Source: Lachancea thermotolerans CBS 6340 (Eukaryota > Ascomycota > Saccharomycetes > Saccharomycetales > Saccharomycetaceae). From it: 64,000 nt of DNA. The position numbers and the translations under genes were made by a program. The stretch covers positions 1,211,854-1,275,853 of the forward strand of contig NC_013084.1 in the NCBI RefSeq assembly GCF_000142805.1. Direction: 5' to 3'. Each line of letters starts with the position of its first letter. Position 1 is the stretch's first letter. Shown piece after piece: positions 1 through 9,182 of the stretch. The notes under the pieces are model-generated. The model was given only the letters and a program-made list of their open reading frames with translations. It was not told where the DNA came from and did not search any database.

Positions 1-322
1 GTTTCTTCTCTGTCAAGTACTTGAATTGTCGTAGATCGTTCTCACCATAGAGGTTCCAAGCGCGGGTAGTGAGCCTAGAAGAGTCGTCCCGGAATACAAC
101 TCCTGTCTTCCAGCTCTCGAGAATGTCTGCTGCGCTGGAGGGAAAGTCCGAGCCTCTGTCCACTATCCAGCGCAGCTGTCGTGAGAGCTCGTAAGCGGAA
201 GCTACGATTGAGGCCCCCAAAATCGCGAACATTCCACCTCCACCAACCACGTCGTGAAAACTCTCGTCGGATGTGTAGATTTCATCCAGGATGAACATTC
301 CATTGGTAGTAAAAAGTCCCAT
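1..322 (-). CDS. MAK32: MAK32-like sugar-kinase-family protein, N-terminal part (runs off the window)
   Basis: About 107 residues from the ATG (complement of 320-322) to the window edge. The protein opens with a TNGMFILDEI segment followed by a Gly-rich VVGGGGMFAILGA stretch. That is the substrate-binding start of PfkB/ribokinase-type kinases and resembles yeast Mak32, which is needed for stability of the L-A double-stranded RNA virus particle; its enzyme substrate is unknown. The C-terminal catalytic part, with the usual GAGD motif, lies outside the window, so activity cannot be judged. MAK32 is a chromosome III gene in S. cerevisiae, which fits RHB1 and SLM5 nearby. A different PfkB-like protein remains possible. 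Confidence 0.8.
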   Translation of the reverse strand, partial: MGLFTTNGMFILDEIYTSDESFHDVVGGGGMFAILGASIVASAYELSRQLRWIVDRGSDFPSSAADILESWKTGVVFRDDSSRLTTRAWNLYGENDLRQFKYLTEKK

Positions 323-583
323 TGTGTTTGCTAGCGCTAATATCTAGGTCGTTGAACTTCGAGGCTCAAAAATTGAGAAGCAGTCTTGAAAGTACTAGAA
401 ATCTCTTAGCCAATCGTCCTAAGAACGAATTCAAAGGAAAATCGGTACCATAGTTTCTATTGTAGAAAGCATTGAATAAATACCAAGATGTCTCGTTATC
501 AGCCAAACAGCTCGTCATATTTGAAAAATGTGTTTCATATATCGAATATATACTTGCACAGACTTACGCAAGTGTGATCACCT

Positions 584-655
584 GGTCCTATAGTGTAGTG
601 GTTATCACTTTCGGTTTTGATCCGGACAACCCCGGTTCGAATCCGGGTAGGACCT
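584..655 (+). tRNA. tQ(UUG): tRNA-Gln (anticodon TTG)
   Basis: 72 nt cloverleaf. The acceptor strands GGTCCTA and TAGGACC pair. The D arm is GTGTAGTGGTTATCAC. The anticodon stem TTCGG/CCGGA encloses loop TTTTGAT with anticodon TTG. The T arm CCGGTTCGAATCCGG contains the B box. A run of seven T from 655 to 661 overlaps the discriminator base and ends Pol III transcription. No intron; CCA is not encoded, as expected in eukaryotes. Confidence 0.97.
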
Positions 656-1061
656 TTTTTGCTTAATGAAATAACAATACGATCATCAGAATAATCTAAA
701 AAAGCCTGAAAACACCGTTCGCGCTTTATTTTTGGGCTTGAAATTATAGATATACATCTTCTATGTCAGTTGAAGGGGCCATGAAAGTATTGTGTGGAGT
801 TTGTTTTATGCTATGAGTTCCGTTCGGAAAATCTGCAATGATACATGGACAGAGTCGGTCCGACCTCGTCCAGCCAGCATCTATCTGGCGGCTTGGCGTC
901 AACATTTTCGCGGAACCTTGATATAAAGTTTTCAACAAAGCGCCACTTTTGGACCGGAGAACACTAGGTATTAATCCTCTTTTGGCTTTATTTTTTTGAA
1001 ATTTTGTTTTGATGAATCGAAGCTGCTCGTTCGATTCGCCCTTCTCTCATCATCGGGGAGC
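656..1061. other. Spacer between tRNA-Gln and the 3' end of VAC8
   Basis: 406 bp with no ATG-started frame I can support. It begins with the Pol III terminator T-run and otherwise holds AT-rich sequence that would include the VAC8 3' end. I looked for an LTR, because yeast Ty elements favour tRNA flanks, and saw no TG...CA-bounded element. Confidence 0.5.
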
Positions 1062-2753
1062 TCAATCTATAAATTGAATGATTTGTTGAGTGATGTTGTA
1101 CAATTCGAGGCTAGCATCGTCGAATTGGTCCGAGCCAGAGCCAGAGCCGGCCTGCGAGTTCATTGCAGCTGAGGCCTTTTGCGCGCTTTCAAAGTTGACT
1201 TCCGACAGATGCTTTATGTTCTTGATAATCTCTTTGTTTCCCTTTATGAGCTTGAGCACGGTTTCATCATGGCTTTCCAACAGCTGTAGAATAGTCCACA
1301 AGGCGATGTGCTCGAAAGTGGGGTACTCACTCCGCAAAAACCTAATCAGGAAACCACGAATACCATCTCCTGGGGTTTCCCAAGACTCAATGATTCTCGC
1401 GTAGTTGTTGATCCTGGAACACAAGTTAGCTAAAGCGGCGGCAGCGTTCCCTGAGACCTCCTGGTTCTTTGAGAAGGTCATAGGGATCAGCGCCTCGAGG
1501 ATGTTAGAGTCCAACAAATCCACCTTGGAATTGTCTGCCAGGGCAAGGATGGCGAAACATGCGGATATCTCGCTTTGCACACTCATGGGCGAGTCCAGCG
1601 CCAGCTCCTTGCATTTTTCAACCGCGCCACTTTCAAAAAATTCCTGTCTGTTTTTCTCGGACGACGCAGCCAAGTTTCTCAAAGTAGAAACTGCATGACA
1701 CTGGATCTCCTCGGAAGCTTTGAAATCTAGAAGCTTAACTAGAGGCTTCAAGAAGCCCGCGTCCACAATTAGGCCTTCGTTTAGCGGATGGATAGAGATG
1801 TTCCTGATACACGCAACACTGGCTAAGACCAGCGGCATCGAATCGCTCTGGATTAGTTTAGCCAAGTGGGGCAGTCCACCAGCACGAACGATCTCGAGCT
1901 GGTAGCCGGTGTCGGAAGCAAGATTTCTTAATGCTAGAGTTGCCTGGCACTTTACCCTGGCCGATGGCGAGTCCATCAACGCAACCAGCTTCGATACCAA
2001 CCTAGGCTCCGTTTGCGACAACTTCTTCCTGTTTGACTCATCAACAGCAATGTTTGACAATGCAGTGGTACAGTAATACTGGACATCCGCATCTACAGAC
2101 GACAACAAAGCCACCAGCACTGGAACTGCTCCAGCGTTTACCAACTCGCGTCTGTTTTCCCCTGAGTGTGTCATGTTGAGTAGCGCCCCTGTAGCGTTAC
2201 GCTGGACACGAATGTTCTTGGACTTAGCCAACTTTGTGAGTGGCACTAACGCACCTGAAGTCGCAATCTTGGCCTTGTTACCGTCCTGCGTGGCCAAGTT
2301 AGTAATGCAGCCGACTGCGTTACACTGCACCTCCACGTTGCTACTCATCATTTGATTGATCAGAGGCTCTAAACCGCCCATGTCTACAATCAGGATTTTG
2401 TTCTCGTTATTCACTGCCAGATTACCTAGGGCTGCGCATGCCGCAACTTGGATCTGCGAGTCGCTGCTCTGCAGCAGTATAAGGATAGGCTCCAAAACCT
2501 CACGGTTGACTGGCCGCACGTACTTCTCCGTGATTTCAGCGAATGCTAGCGCTGCACTGCGTTGGAGATTCAAGTTGTCCGAATAAACCAATGTAGTCAG
2601 TGCCTTGAGTGGACCCCCCGAATAGAAATCAAAGCGGTCTTTGTCTTCGAGGTATCCAAGGAGTGATGTGACCGCTTCTCGTTCATTATCTGCTATAGGA
2701 AGCACGCTTGCATCGTCTCTGGATTCATTTAAGCAACTACAACACGCTCCCAT
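1062..2753 (-). CDS. VAC8: Vac8, armadillo-repeat vacuole membrane protein
   Basis: 563 residues (S. cerevisiae about 578). The N-terminus MGACCSCLN gives Gly2 for myristoylation and Cys4, Cys5 and Cys7 for palmitoylation, which anchor the protein to the vacuole. The body is a run of armadillo repeats from about residue 30 to 500, with recurring N-A-x-G-x-L-x-N-L patterns such as [18 protein letters not shown] and AAALANLCS. The C-terminal tail ends [13 protein letters not shown], near identical to the yeast tail. Vac8 acts in vacuole inheritance (with Vac17), nucleus-vacuole junctions (Nvj1), homotypic vacuole fusion and selective autophagy (Atg13). The lipidation motif at residue 2 fixes the start. 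Confidence 0.98.
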   Translation of the reverse strand: MGACCSCLNESRDDASVLPIADNEREAVTSLLGYLEDKDRFDFYSGGPLKALTTLVYSDNLNLQRSAALAFAEITEKYVRPVNREVLEPILILLQSSDSQIQVAACAALGNLAVNNENKILIVDMGGLEPLINQMMSSNVEVQCNAVGCITNLATQDGNKAKIATSGALVPLTKLAKSKNIRVQRNATGALLNMTHSGENRRELVNAGAVPVLVALLSSVDADVQYYCTTALSNIAVDESNRKKLSQTEPRLVSKLVALMDSPSARVKCQATLALRNLASDTGYQLEIVRAGGLPHLAKLIQSDSMPLVLASVACIRNISIHPLNEGLIVDAGFLKPLVKLLDFKASEEIQCHAVSTLRNLAASSEKNRQEFFESGAVEKCKELALDSPMSVQSEISACFAILALADNSKVDLLDSNILEALIPMTFSKNQEVSGNAAAALANLCSRINNYARIIESWETPGDGIRGFLIRFLRSEYPTFEHIALWTILQLLESHDETVLKLIKGNKEIIKNIKHLSEVNFESAQKASAAMNSQAGSGSGSDQFDDASLELYNITQQIIQFID

Positions 2754-3460
2754 TGCTGAAACTTGTCAGAATAGTGCGCTCGCTATCACTTGAAAAATTT
2801 TGCTCAATATTTCGCTATAAATACGCGCCGAGTACCGAACAAATTCGTAATGCCGTCAATGCAACGCTATGAACACTCACTCACGCCTTTTAAATCGCCA
2901 ATATCCCTCGATTAAGTAACTTTGTTCACAACTTATTCGGAACTCCTTAAGGGATTTTTCGCTTTGTTTAAGAGCCCCACCCACCGTTTATCCAAATTTT
3001 TATGAAAATTTTGATAATTACACTCGTTAACTACGATGCTTATGATCCTAAGGCTTGAGGACAAGATGAGTTGAGCACAGTAGCTTACCTCGCGCCCATT
3101 TCTCTCCATCCTTGTCACCAGTGTCAACCGGCACCTGGGTTAATAAAGTGTCTTGCGTAGGTTATTTCGCAGCTCTGTTAAGAGCATGTCCGCTACTTAA
3201 TTTACCCCGATAGTGTCGAGTTCGTAAAAATGATGCGCCTGTGGGAGGAGCGTTGAACCGAAAACTGTAGAAATTGCTTGATGCCTCAACCACGGAATAG
3301 CACATAATCTTTATGAACGCTGGAAGGTGCGAGCCACTCTGAAAGTCACTATGCATGCTCTTGCTAGGCCTCCGCGGATGATTCCACGGAGGGAGAACGC
3401 TTTAAGACAGAATTCAGCGGCAACCATTTGCAATTGGGGTTCTTGCCCTAAACGAATGGC
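2754..3460. other. VAC8 upstream region / EDC3 downstream region
   Basis: 707 bp between two genes on the minus strand. On the minus strand a TATTTATAGC-type element at about 2814-2824 lies roughly 65 bp upstream of the VAC8 start and could serve as a TATA box. The rest holds only short frames without recognisable products. I see no RNA gene. Confidence 0.45.
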
Positions 3461-4954
3461 TCAAGTCAGCTGGACCATGCCTTCAGTAACAAAGAGGTCT
3501 GCAATCTGGAATTTGCGAAGAGAGCTCCGTACGGAGTATACGGCCTGGGGGACTCCCAAGTCAACTAGATGAATCTCTGGAGCGTGATTGGGGAACTGGG
3601 ACCTCAGGTTGTAAGCACCGGTTAACGGCCAGCATAAGCATATGACTGAGTTGGCATTCACATGCGCACTAAAGTTTGGCAATGCGCTGCCTGCATCAAG
3701 TCCACTGGGAATATCTAGCGACCACACCGCTTGTTGGGCATTACACCAATTGATGATGTCTTCTAGGCGTGCCTCATCGGCCGCATCTGAACACAAGTCC
3801 TGGAGATTAAGATCAAAGCCTTGCATAGCGTCCAAAACAATTTCAACGGGCGAGTTCAGCTTCTCCAGGTTAGATTTCAAAGACTGCAACGACTCCACTG
3901 TCTTCCCGCCACTCTTCTGGTAGAGTTGCCATTGCTCATTGACTTCGGGGTCCTCCGGCGTGTTCGTGAATAGAACTAGAACACGCACCAGTGATGACTG
4001 GCATAGTACGCGACCTAGGGCCAGCGCGCGGGCACCGCACCTATTATCACTCGCTAGTATAACAACAAGGGGCTGTGGGTTTGTGTTTTGTGCGTGAAGA
4101 CGGACCCTGCCGCCAAGTTTCTGTTTCACAAACAGCGACATGTGGACAGCCCAGTGTTCCATGGCCATCTTGGAAGTGAACCCAAAACTATCGCTGCATA
4201 CGCGTTCTATCTCCAGGAGCTGAACTGGTGTGGCGCAAGGGACAGAGACGCCCGTGGTGGTAGTCACGAAGCCCGATGGCTTGCTGATAGAGCCTGGGCG
4301 TGTGAGTGCACGCTGCAACTGTGAAAGAACCTGGTCGTTCTTAGCCTCATTATCGCCAGCACTCTGTAGAAGGTGCGTGATGTTGATGGACTTTGTAATT
4401 GGCAAATACTCGGTGTGCGTGGAGTCCTCTTCCAGGCTATCCCAGTTGTCCTGCTTGGCGTCAGGAATAACAAGCTCATCGGTCTCGAACTTTCTGTCCT
4501 TGATGTTGTGCGATACCAAGCGGGATTTTTGCTCAACTTTGTCCTGCTCCTTCAATTTGGCGAACACGTCTTCCTTGTTGAACATGCGTAGGTTTTCTTG
4601 GAAATCAAAATCGTCCTGCTGCTTAATAGCGGCAGCATCATCATCCTGCCAATCTGTATTAGAGCCGGCAGACGCCAGTCGGGCAGCGGCAGGCGCGGCT
4701 GCACCTGCTGCGCCAGAAACAGAGCCGGCGCTGCTGTTCCTGGCGACGCCTTGCTTGCCCTGTTTCGGAGTCGAGACAACCTTCAGATCTTTTAATCTTG
4801 ACGCCTTGACCTTGAAAACCTGCGAAGTACCACCGTCGCTGAAAGTAACGTCTGATAGCGTCAGCGACTTGGGATTTGCCTTGGCCACTCGACCAGTGAT
4901 AATCTTGCCGTCTTTGAGTTCAACTTCAATACCAAATCCGGAGAACTGTGACAT
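3461..4954 (-). CDS. EDC3: Edc3, enhancer of mRNA decapping
   Basis: 497 residues. An LSm domain spans residues 1-60 (EVELKDGKIITGRV, then LTLSDVTFSDGG). An Ala/Gly-rich low-complexity linker spans about 75-100. An FDF motif lies at about 116-118 inside DDFDFQENLRMF, the element that binds the DEAD-box helicase Dhh1. The C-terminal half (about 240-490) is a YjeF-N Rossmann-like domain used for dimerisation. Edc3 binds Dcp2, stimulates decapping and scaffolds P-bodies. The start ATG is directly followed by the conserved LSm strand, so the start is secure. It is divergent from RHB1, with 237 bp between the starts. Confidence 0.96.
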   Translation of the reverse strand: MSQFSGFGIEVELKDGKIITGRVAKANPKSLTLSDVTFSDGGTSQVFKVKASRLKDLKVVSTPKQGKQGVARNSSAGSVSGAAGAAAPAAARLASAGSNTDWQDDDAAAIKQQDDFDFQENLRMFNKEDVFAKLKEQDKVEQKSRLVSHNIKDRKFETDELVIPDAKQDNWDSLEEDSTHTEYLPITKSINITHLLQSAGDNEAKNDQVLSQLQRALTRPGSISKPSGFVTTTTGVSVPCATPVQLLEIERVCSDSFGFTSKMAMEHWAVHMSLFVKQKLGGRVRLHAQNTNPQPLVVILASDNRCGARALALGRVLCQSSLVRVLVLFTNTPEDPEVNEQWQLYQKSGGKTVESLQSLKSNLEKLNSPVEIVLDAMQGFDLNLQDLCSDAADEARLEDIINWCNAQQAVWSLDIPSGLDAGSALPNFSAHVNANSVICLCWPLTGAYNLRSQFPNHAPEIHLVDLGVPQAVYSVRSSLRKFQIADLFVTEGMVQLT

Positions 4955-5191
4955 CTAAGCTTTGCCAATGGGTTCCAGCACTTGGAAGGTCAAATATCTG
5001 GGTTTTGAGTCGAGCCAAAGAGTTCGAATTTGTGCTTTTTCGGCGTTTCGTGGAAATTCGAACGATAGTTGTCGAATTAATATTACTTCCAATTTTGAAA
5101 ATTTACTGCCAGGAGAAGCTATCTTTCGCCAACCAAACCAGCGTTGAACTCGGTGAAACGGCCTAAGAAAGCTCTCAGCTACTAAGCCAAA

Positions 5192-5770
5192 ATGGAAGAT
5201 CCTAATACTAGAATGTCCAAACACCGTAAAATTGCGGTTATGGGTGCGAGAAATGTTGGTAAAAGCTCACTAACTGTTCAGTTCGTTGAGTCACGGTTTG
5301 TCGAATCCTACTATCCTACCATCGAGAACCAATTCACCAAGCAGGTGGTACTAGGGAAAACCGCTTACACTCTCGAAATATGCGACACAGCCGGTCAGGA
5401 CGAATTTTCGCTCATCAACACGAAATCGCTGATGGGAGTTAAGGGCGTAGCGATCGTATACAGCTGTGTGAATCGGGCAAGCTTCGAAATTGTGGAGTTG
5501 ATACGTGACAAGATCCTAGACCAGCTGGGTCTTGATAATGTTCCAACAGTAATAGTTGCCAATAAGATAGACCTTAGGGACTCTGGGATAAATGGCGGCA
5601 GGGTTGACTCTCGTGAGGGAGCGGAGCTGGCAGCGCGCCTCGGAGCGGGCTTCGTGGAATGCAGTGCCAAGCTGAATATAGGCGTTGAAGACGCCGTACT
5701 CCAGCTACTCAAGCGCATTGAGGGCATCGATGGCGACCTTTCAGACGCATCCAAATGCAGTATCATGTGA
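5192..5770 (+). CDS. RHB1: Rhb1, Rheb-type small GTPase
   Basis: 192 residues. P-loop GARNVGKSS at 18-26 carries Arg at the position of Ras Gly12, a Rheb hallmark. Effector region is YYPTIENQF, switch II DTAGQDE, G4 NKID, G5 ECSAK. The C-terminus CSIM is a CaaX box for farnesylation. In S. cerevisiae the protein affects arginine/lysine uptake; in most eukaryotes Rheb activates TORC1. The first ATG adds seven residues before a second in-frame ATG at 5213; either could be used. S. cerevisiae Rhb1 is slightly longer (209) because of insertions in the G4-G5 region. Confidence 0.95.
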   Translation: MEDPNTRMSKHRKIAVMGARNVGKSSLTVQFVESRFVESYYPTIENQFTKQVVLGKTAYTLEICDTAGQDEFSLINTKSLMGVKGVAIVYSCVNRASFEIVELIRDKILDQLGLDNVPTVIVANKIDLRDSGINGGRVDSREGAELAARLGAGFVECSAKLNIGVEDAVLQLLKRIEGIDGDLSDASKCSIM

Positions 5771-5972
5771 AAAGTTGTTGGAGCAGAGGTGTTAGGAAGA
5801 TCACATAGTTTGAAACAGTTCGCTTTCGCGATAGGGTTTAAACAAGGACTGGTCTATAAATTGAGATGTGCTTGTGCTATAGAATCTCTACACGGGAGAT
5901 CTCAACAGTTATTATACAATAGTTTAGTGTGTGTGTAATGACAATGACGGAAGGTTTGGATAGACTGACCGC

Positions 5973-6920
5973 TTACCAACAGGTGTATCCACCATCGACA
6001 ACAAGGTTCTCACCTGTGGTGTAACTGGAAGCCGAGGAGCTGAGTAGGTAGAGCATGGCACCGACGAACTCACGAGGGTCAGCCATACGGCCCATTGGCA
6101 CACGGGAAGTCCACTCCTGCTGCAAGGCAGCACCTTCTGGAGAACCAGAGATAACCTTCTTGGTTAGCGCAGTGGCAATGTAGCCTGGAGAGATGGAGTT
6201 CACACGGATACCGTAACGAGCCCACTCGCAAGCCAAAGAGCGGGCCATGTGGATGACGCCAGCCTTGGACATGTTGTAAGCGACCTGTGGCTGTGGGTTG
6301 TTAACAATACAGCCGGACATGGAGCCAATGAGAACGTAAGAGGCGTGTGGGAACTGGGGAACAGCCTCACCCGCCTCGCTGGAGTCCGAGGAGACGGACT
6401 TACGTCTTTGAGACTTCTGGAGCAATTGTCTAGACATGGACTGGCAGATGTAGAGAGAGCCCATGAGGTTGACGCGCACCACGGCCTCGGCCTGGCGGGC
6501 ATCGTAATCCATGGCTGGGATGTTCTGGCAGTAACCAGCGGTGTGAATCAACTTGTCGGGGACAATGCCGTTGTGCTTTAGAGGGATCGCGCGCACAACC
6601 TCCTCGACAATGGCGGCATCACCGATGTCGCAGGGCCACGCGGAGATGGTGACCTTGTTGAGGTTGTTGGCTCTGGCGAACTCCTGCAGCTCACGCTGGG
6701 TGTACTCCAGGCGCTCGACGCTCAGGTCAAGCAGGGCCACGTCGGACCCTTGGGCGAGCAACGCCTGGGTCAGGGTGTGTGCGAGACCGCCGGAGCCACC
6801 GGTAACGATAGTCACATGGCCATCCAGGCGGAAAGAAGGAAGGATGTCCTGCAGCTTGGGCATAGAAGGCAGATCTTGCTGCGCAGATTCAACCATGCCG
6901 TTGGAGTTGGAGTTGGTCAT
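5973..6920 (-). CDS. NAD(P)-dependent polyol dehydrogenase, D-arabinitol 2-dehydrogenase / L-xylulose reductase type SDR
   Basis: 315 residues of the classical short-chain dehydrogenase family. Cofactor motif TGGSGGLA is at 40-47, with Asp65 after strand beta2 (LLDLS), which favours NAD(H). HTAG replaces the usual NNAG at about 126-129. The catalytic Ser lies in GSMSG (199-203), with Tyr215 and Lys219 in YNMSK. The C-terminus SSYTTGENLVVDGGYTCW strongly resembles Candida D-arabinitol 2-dehydrogenase (D-arabinitol to D-ribulose) and the Ambrosiozyma NADH-dependent L-xylulose reductase; substrate cannot be decided from sequence. A Ser-rich insertion of about 25 residues (168-193) precedes strand beta5 and is absent from the Candida enzyme as I recall it. 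S. cerevisiae has no close orthologue that I know of. A long 1.3 kb upstream region suggests regulated expression. Confidence 0.88.
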   Translation of the reverse strand: MTNSNSNGMVESAQQDLPSMPKLQDILPSFRLDGHVTIVTGGSGGLAHTLTQALLAQGSDVALLDLSVERLEYTQRELQEFARANNLNKVTISAWPCDIGDAAIVEEVVRAIPLKHNGIVPDKLIHTAGYCQNIPAMDYDARQAEAVVRVNLMGSLYICQSMSRQLLQKSQRRKSVSSDSSEAGEAVPQFPHASYVLIGSMSGCIVNNPQPQVAYNMSKAGVIHMARSLACEWARYGIRVNSISPGYIATALTKKVISGSPEGAALQQEWTSRVPMGRMADPREFVGAMLYLLSSSASSYTTGENLVVDGGYTCW

Positions 6921-8222
6921 TTCCGGTGATGTGCTTTAGTACGATGTGTGGGGTTTCTCTTGAGTGGGACCGACCAAACTGCGAGTTCAGGGCGGGGGAA
7001 TCGAAAGTATATTAAACAGAACGCTTGCACACGAGTCTGTGTATCAGTTGAATAGAGAGGGCAACGGATCAGACTAGAAAACTAGCTCATCTCAGATCAA
7101 ATATTCAAGCTGCGCGATCGCTTTTTATACCTCGCGGAGCCTGGTGTGTCAGCTTTGTGTTTTCACTAAATCCCCCCTTTCTTTTAGACGTTGGCTTGCG
7201 TTCGTTTCCTTTTACGCAAAAGAAAAATGCGTAATCTTGCTCAGGCACGCTCGACACTACGTCGGAAGCGATATCGGATTTTCACGTGACACATACCATC
7301 TCTCAAGAGCATAATGGCGCAAGCCCACGTAAGTGGCGCGCACAACGAGGGCATTTGGAGGTTTCTTGTTGAGAGGTACGGTGGAGCTTGCTAGGCGGTC
7401 GTAGGGAGAGATTAAGGGGTACATTCGAAAGTGTTGAGGTGAGGCGCTACACACTCTTTATATAGAATATCGCAAATTAAGGGCGTCTTCCACTTACTCC
7501 AAGGACCCTTTTTGCCTACCCCAAGAATTAGGGGAGCTGGGCCCGAGGTCCGGACCCCGTGCTGGGCCCCTCGCCGGGCAAATGGCAGATGCTAGCCCCG
7601 AAACTCTGGCGGGCGTTCGAAACTTGCGGGCCACGACAGAGTGGGTCAATAGATCATATCAGACGAAACAAAGTTTCAGAATGACGTCATTTTGCCATAA
7701 TCGCATCACGTGCCGAGGAAGGCCCAGAAACCGGATATTGTCCACTTTCCATAGTTGGCGAAGCGGCCGTGTGGTCCTGACGCCGCGAATTGCTCGGCGT
7801 GCAGAGGCGGTGCTGTTTTGCGGTGTGTGCGCAGCTGTGCGCGACATCTTTGGCAACATGGCGCTGCTCTCCAGGCGGGCCTCTCGGGCGGGGCGCCTTC
7901 CACGCGCTGCGGGCGCGACAGGAGTTACAGACCCTGACCGTTGACACTGGTCACGTGATATGAGCAGAGCTCGAGAGTAGCGCGCATCGCTTTCGTTATG
8001 TTATTAATGGTGTTGGTGTTGGTGTTGGTGCTCGGTTGACGGGGCCGCTGGTGCCGGTGCTCGCCTGGCGGCGCTGTTGCCGGTGCCGAGACGCCCAGGC
8101 TCGTGTCGCACATGTCGCGTGGCTCGTAAGACAACCTTCCGGCCAACTTTTCTCTTTCTACAACTTAAGGTCTTGTTACAACGCGTCATTATACAGTTTA
8201 GGGGCCTCGCAAGACTAGCACG
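6921..8222. promoter_or_regulatory. Long upstream region of the D-arabinitol dehydrogenase-like gene
   Basis: 1.3 kb with no ATG-started gene. On the minus strand a TATAAAAA box (7122-7129) lies about 200 bp before the start. Stress-response-type CCCCT/AGGGG elements occur at 7174-7178, 7415-7419 and 7530-7534. A 10-bp palindrome GGTCCGGACC is at 7547-7556, a full CRE palindrome ATGACGTCAT at 7681-7690, and CACGTG E-boxes at 7283, 7707 and 7952. A hexamer TGGTGT repeats about four times at 8008-8030. The far end is the 3' side of GTT3. Sites are read by eye; factor binding is inferred. Confidence 0.55.
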
Positions 8223-9182
8223 CTACAACACGTACAGGCACAGAGCGGAGCCTGCGCATCCAAGGATGAAGGGCAGCAGCCCCAGCTGCTGCTTCCACTC
8301 GGCCAGCGCGAAGCGCGACCAATGGGCGACGGAGTCCATGAAGGTCGCGCTGCCCGCGACGTCCTTGACCGCGTAGGCAGCCTCGTCGGAAAACGACGGC
8401 TGCCACTGGGCGAGCAGCAGCGCGAACAGCGCCTTGCTGATGTGGAAGACCATGGGGTCCACGGGAACGTCCGGCAGGTCGTAGCGGATGAAATTGATGT
8501 AGTAGCCTACCAGCGCTGGCGTGATGAGAGACCATACGGACCAGAACCCGAGCAACGCGCTCACCTCCCTCCAGCTGGAGCCGATCGCGACGAAGGGAGA
8601 CGCCGCGGAAAACTCGAGGTGCTTGCTGATGACGTAAACATACGCCTCGATGGCCAAAAACACGACGTCCACCGCGGGGATCGTCGACAGCGCATCCTGC
8701 ACGTTCTCGTTGGCCTCGATAGTGCGCGACTGCACGTCCTGTAGAAACTCGTTGAACTTGAAGGCGAAGGAGCCGCGCGCGGGCGTGACACGCGAGAAGT
8801 CCAGCTGCGAGAACCAGTTCTGGAAGGGCGTGCCTCGAGGCATCTTGTGGCCGGGCTCCGACTCGTCCTCGGAGCTCGTGCCCTCGCTGGTACCGTCGCT
8901 GGTACCGTCGCTGGTGCCTTCGCTGGTGGTGCCGTCGCTGACCGCGCTAGTTTCGCTCGCGTCGCTGTGCGCGGCCTCGGCCTCGAGCGCCACGCGCTCC
9001 GCGTCCTCGTAGTAAGTGGCGAGCTCTGGGAACTCGTTCAGGTCCAAGGGCCCGTCCAGTTGCCGCAGGTGCTTGTCGATGGCATTTGCGATGACGGCCT
9101 TGGTAGACGCTTGCGACGCGTGAAGGTCCAGCTTGTCCGCGAGGTCTAGTAGTTCGATTTTCTTCCACGTCTTGAAGGACAT
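8223..9182 (-). CDS. GTT3: Gtt3-like membrane protein
   Basis: 319 residues, similar in design to S. cerevisiae Gtt3 (YEL017W, about 337). The N-terminal 40 residues (TWKKIELLDLADKLDL...) form a helix-extended-helix/SAP-like module. An acidic low-complexity stretch follows, with a four-residue repeat S[D/E]GT at 82-103. The C-terminal half has several hydrophobic segments (about 177-190, 208-232, 246-262 and 296-319) that look membrane-spanning. Gtt3 was linked to glutathione metabolism through interaction with a glutathione transferase; its biochemical role is unknown. The position between EDC3 and PMP1 matches chromosome V order. GC content and GC-ending codons are higher than in the genes right of 18 kb. 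Confidence 0.85.
   Translation of the reverse strand: MSFKTWKKIELLDLADKLDLHASQASTKAVIANAIDKHLRQLDGPLDLNEFPELATYYEDAERVALEAEAAHSDASETSAVSDGTTSEGTSDGTSDGTSEGTSSEDESEPGHKMPRGTPFQNWFSQLDFSRVTPARGSFAFKFNEFLQDVQSRTIEANENVQDALSTIPAVDVVFLAIEAYVYVISKHLEFSAASPFVAIGSSWREVSALLGFWSVWSLITPALVGYYINFIRYDLPDVPVDPMVFHISKALFALLLAQWQPSFSDEAAYAVKDVAGSATFMDSVAHWSRFALAEWKQQLGLLPFILGCAGSALCLYVL

Noticed and set aside
4230-4958. 242-codon plus frame opposite EDC3
   Set aside because: Antisense shadow of the conserved EDC3 LSm and linker region.
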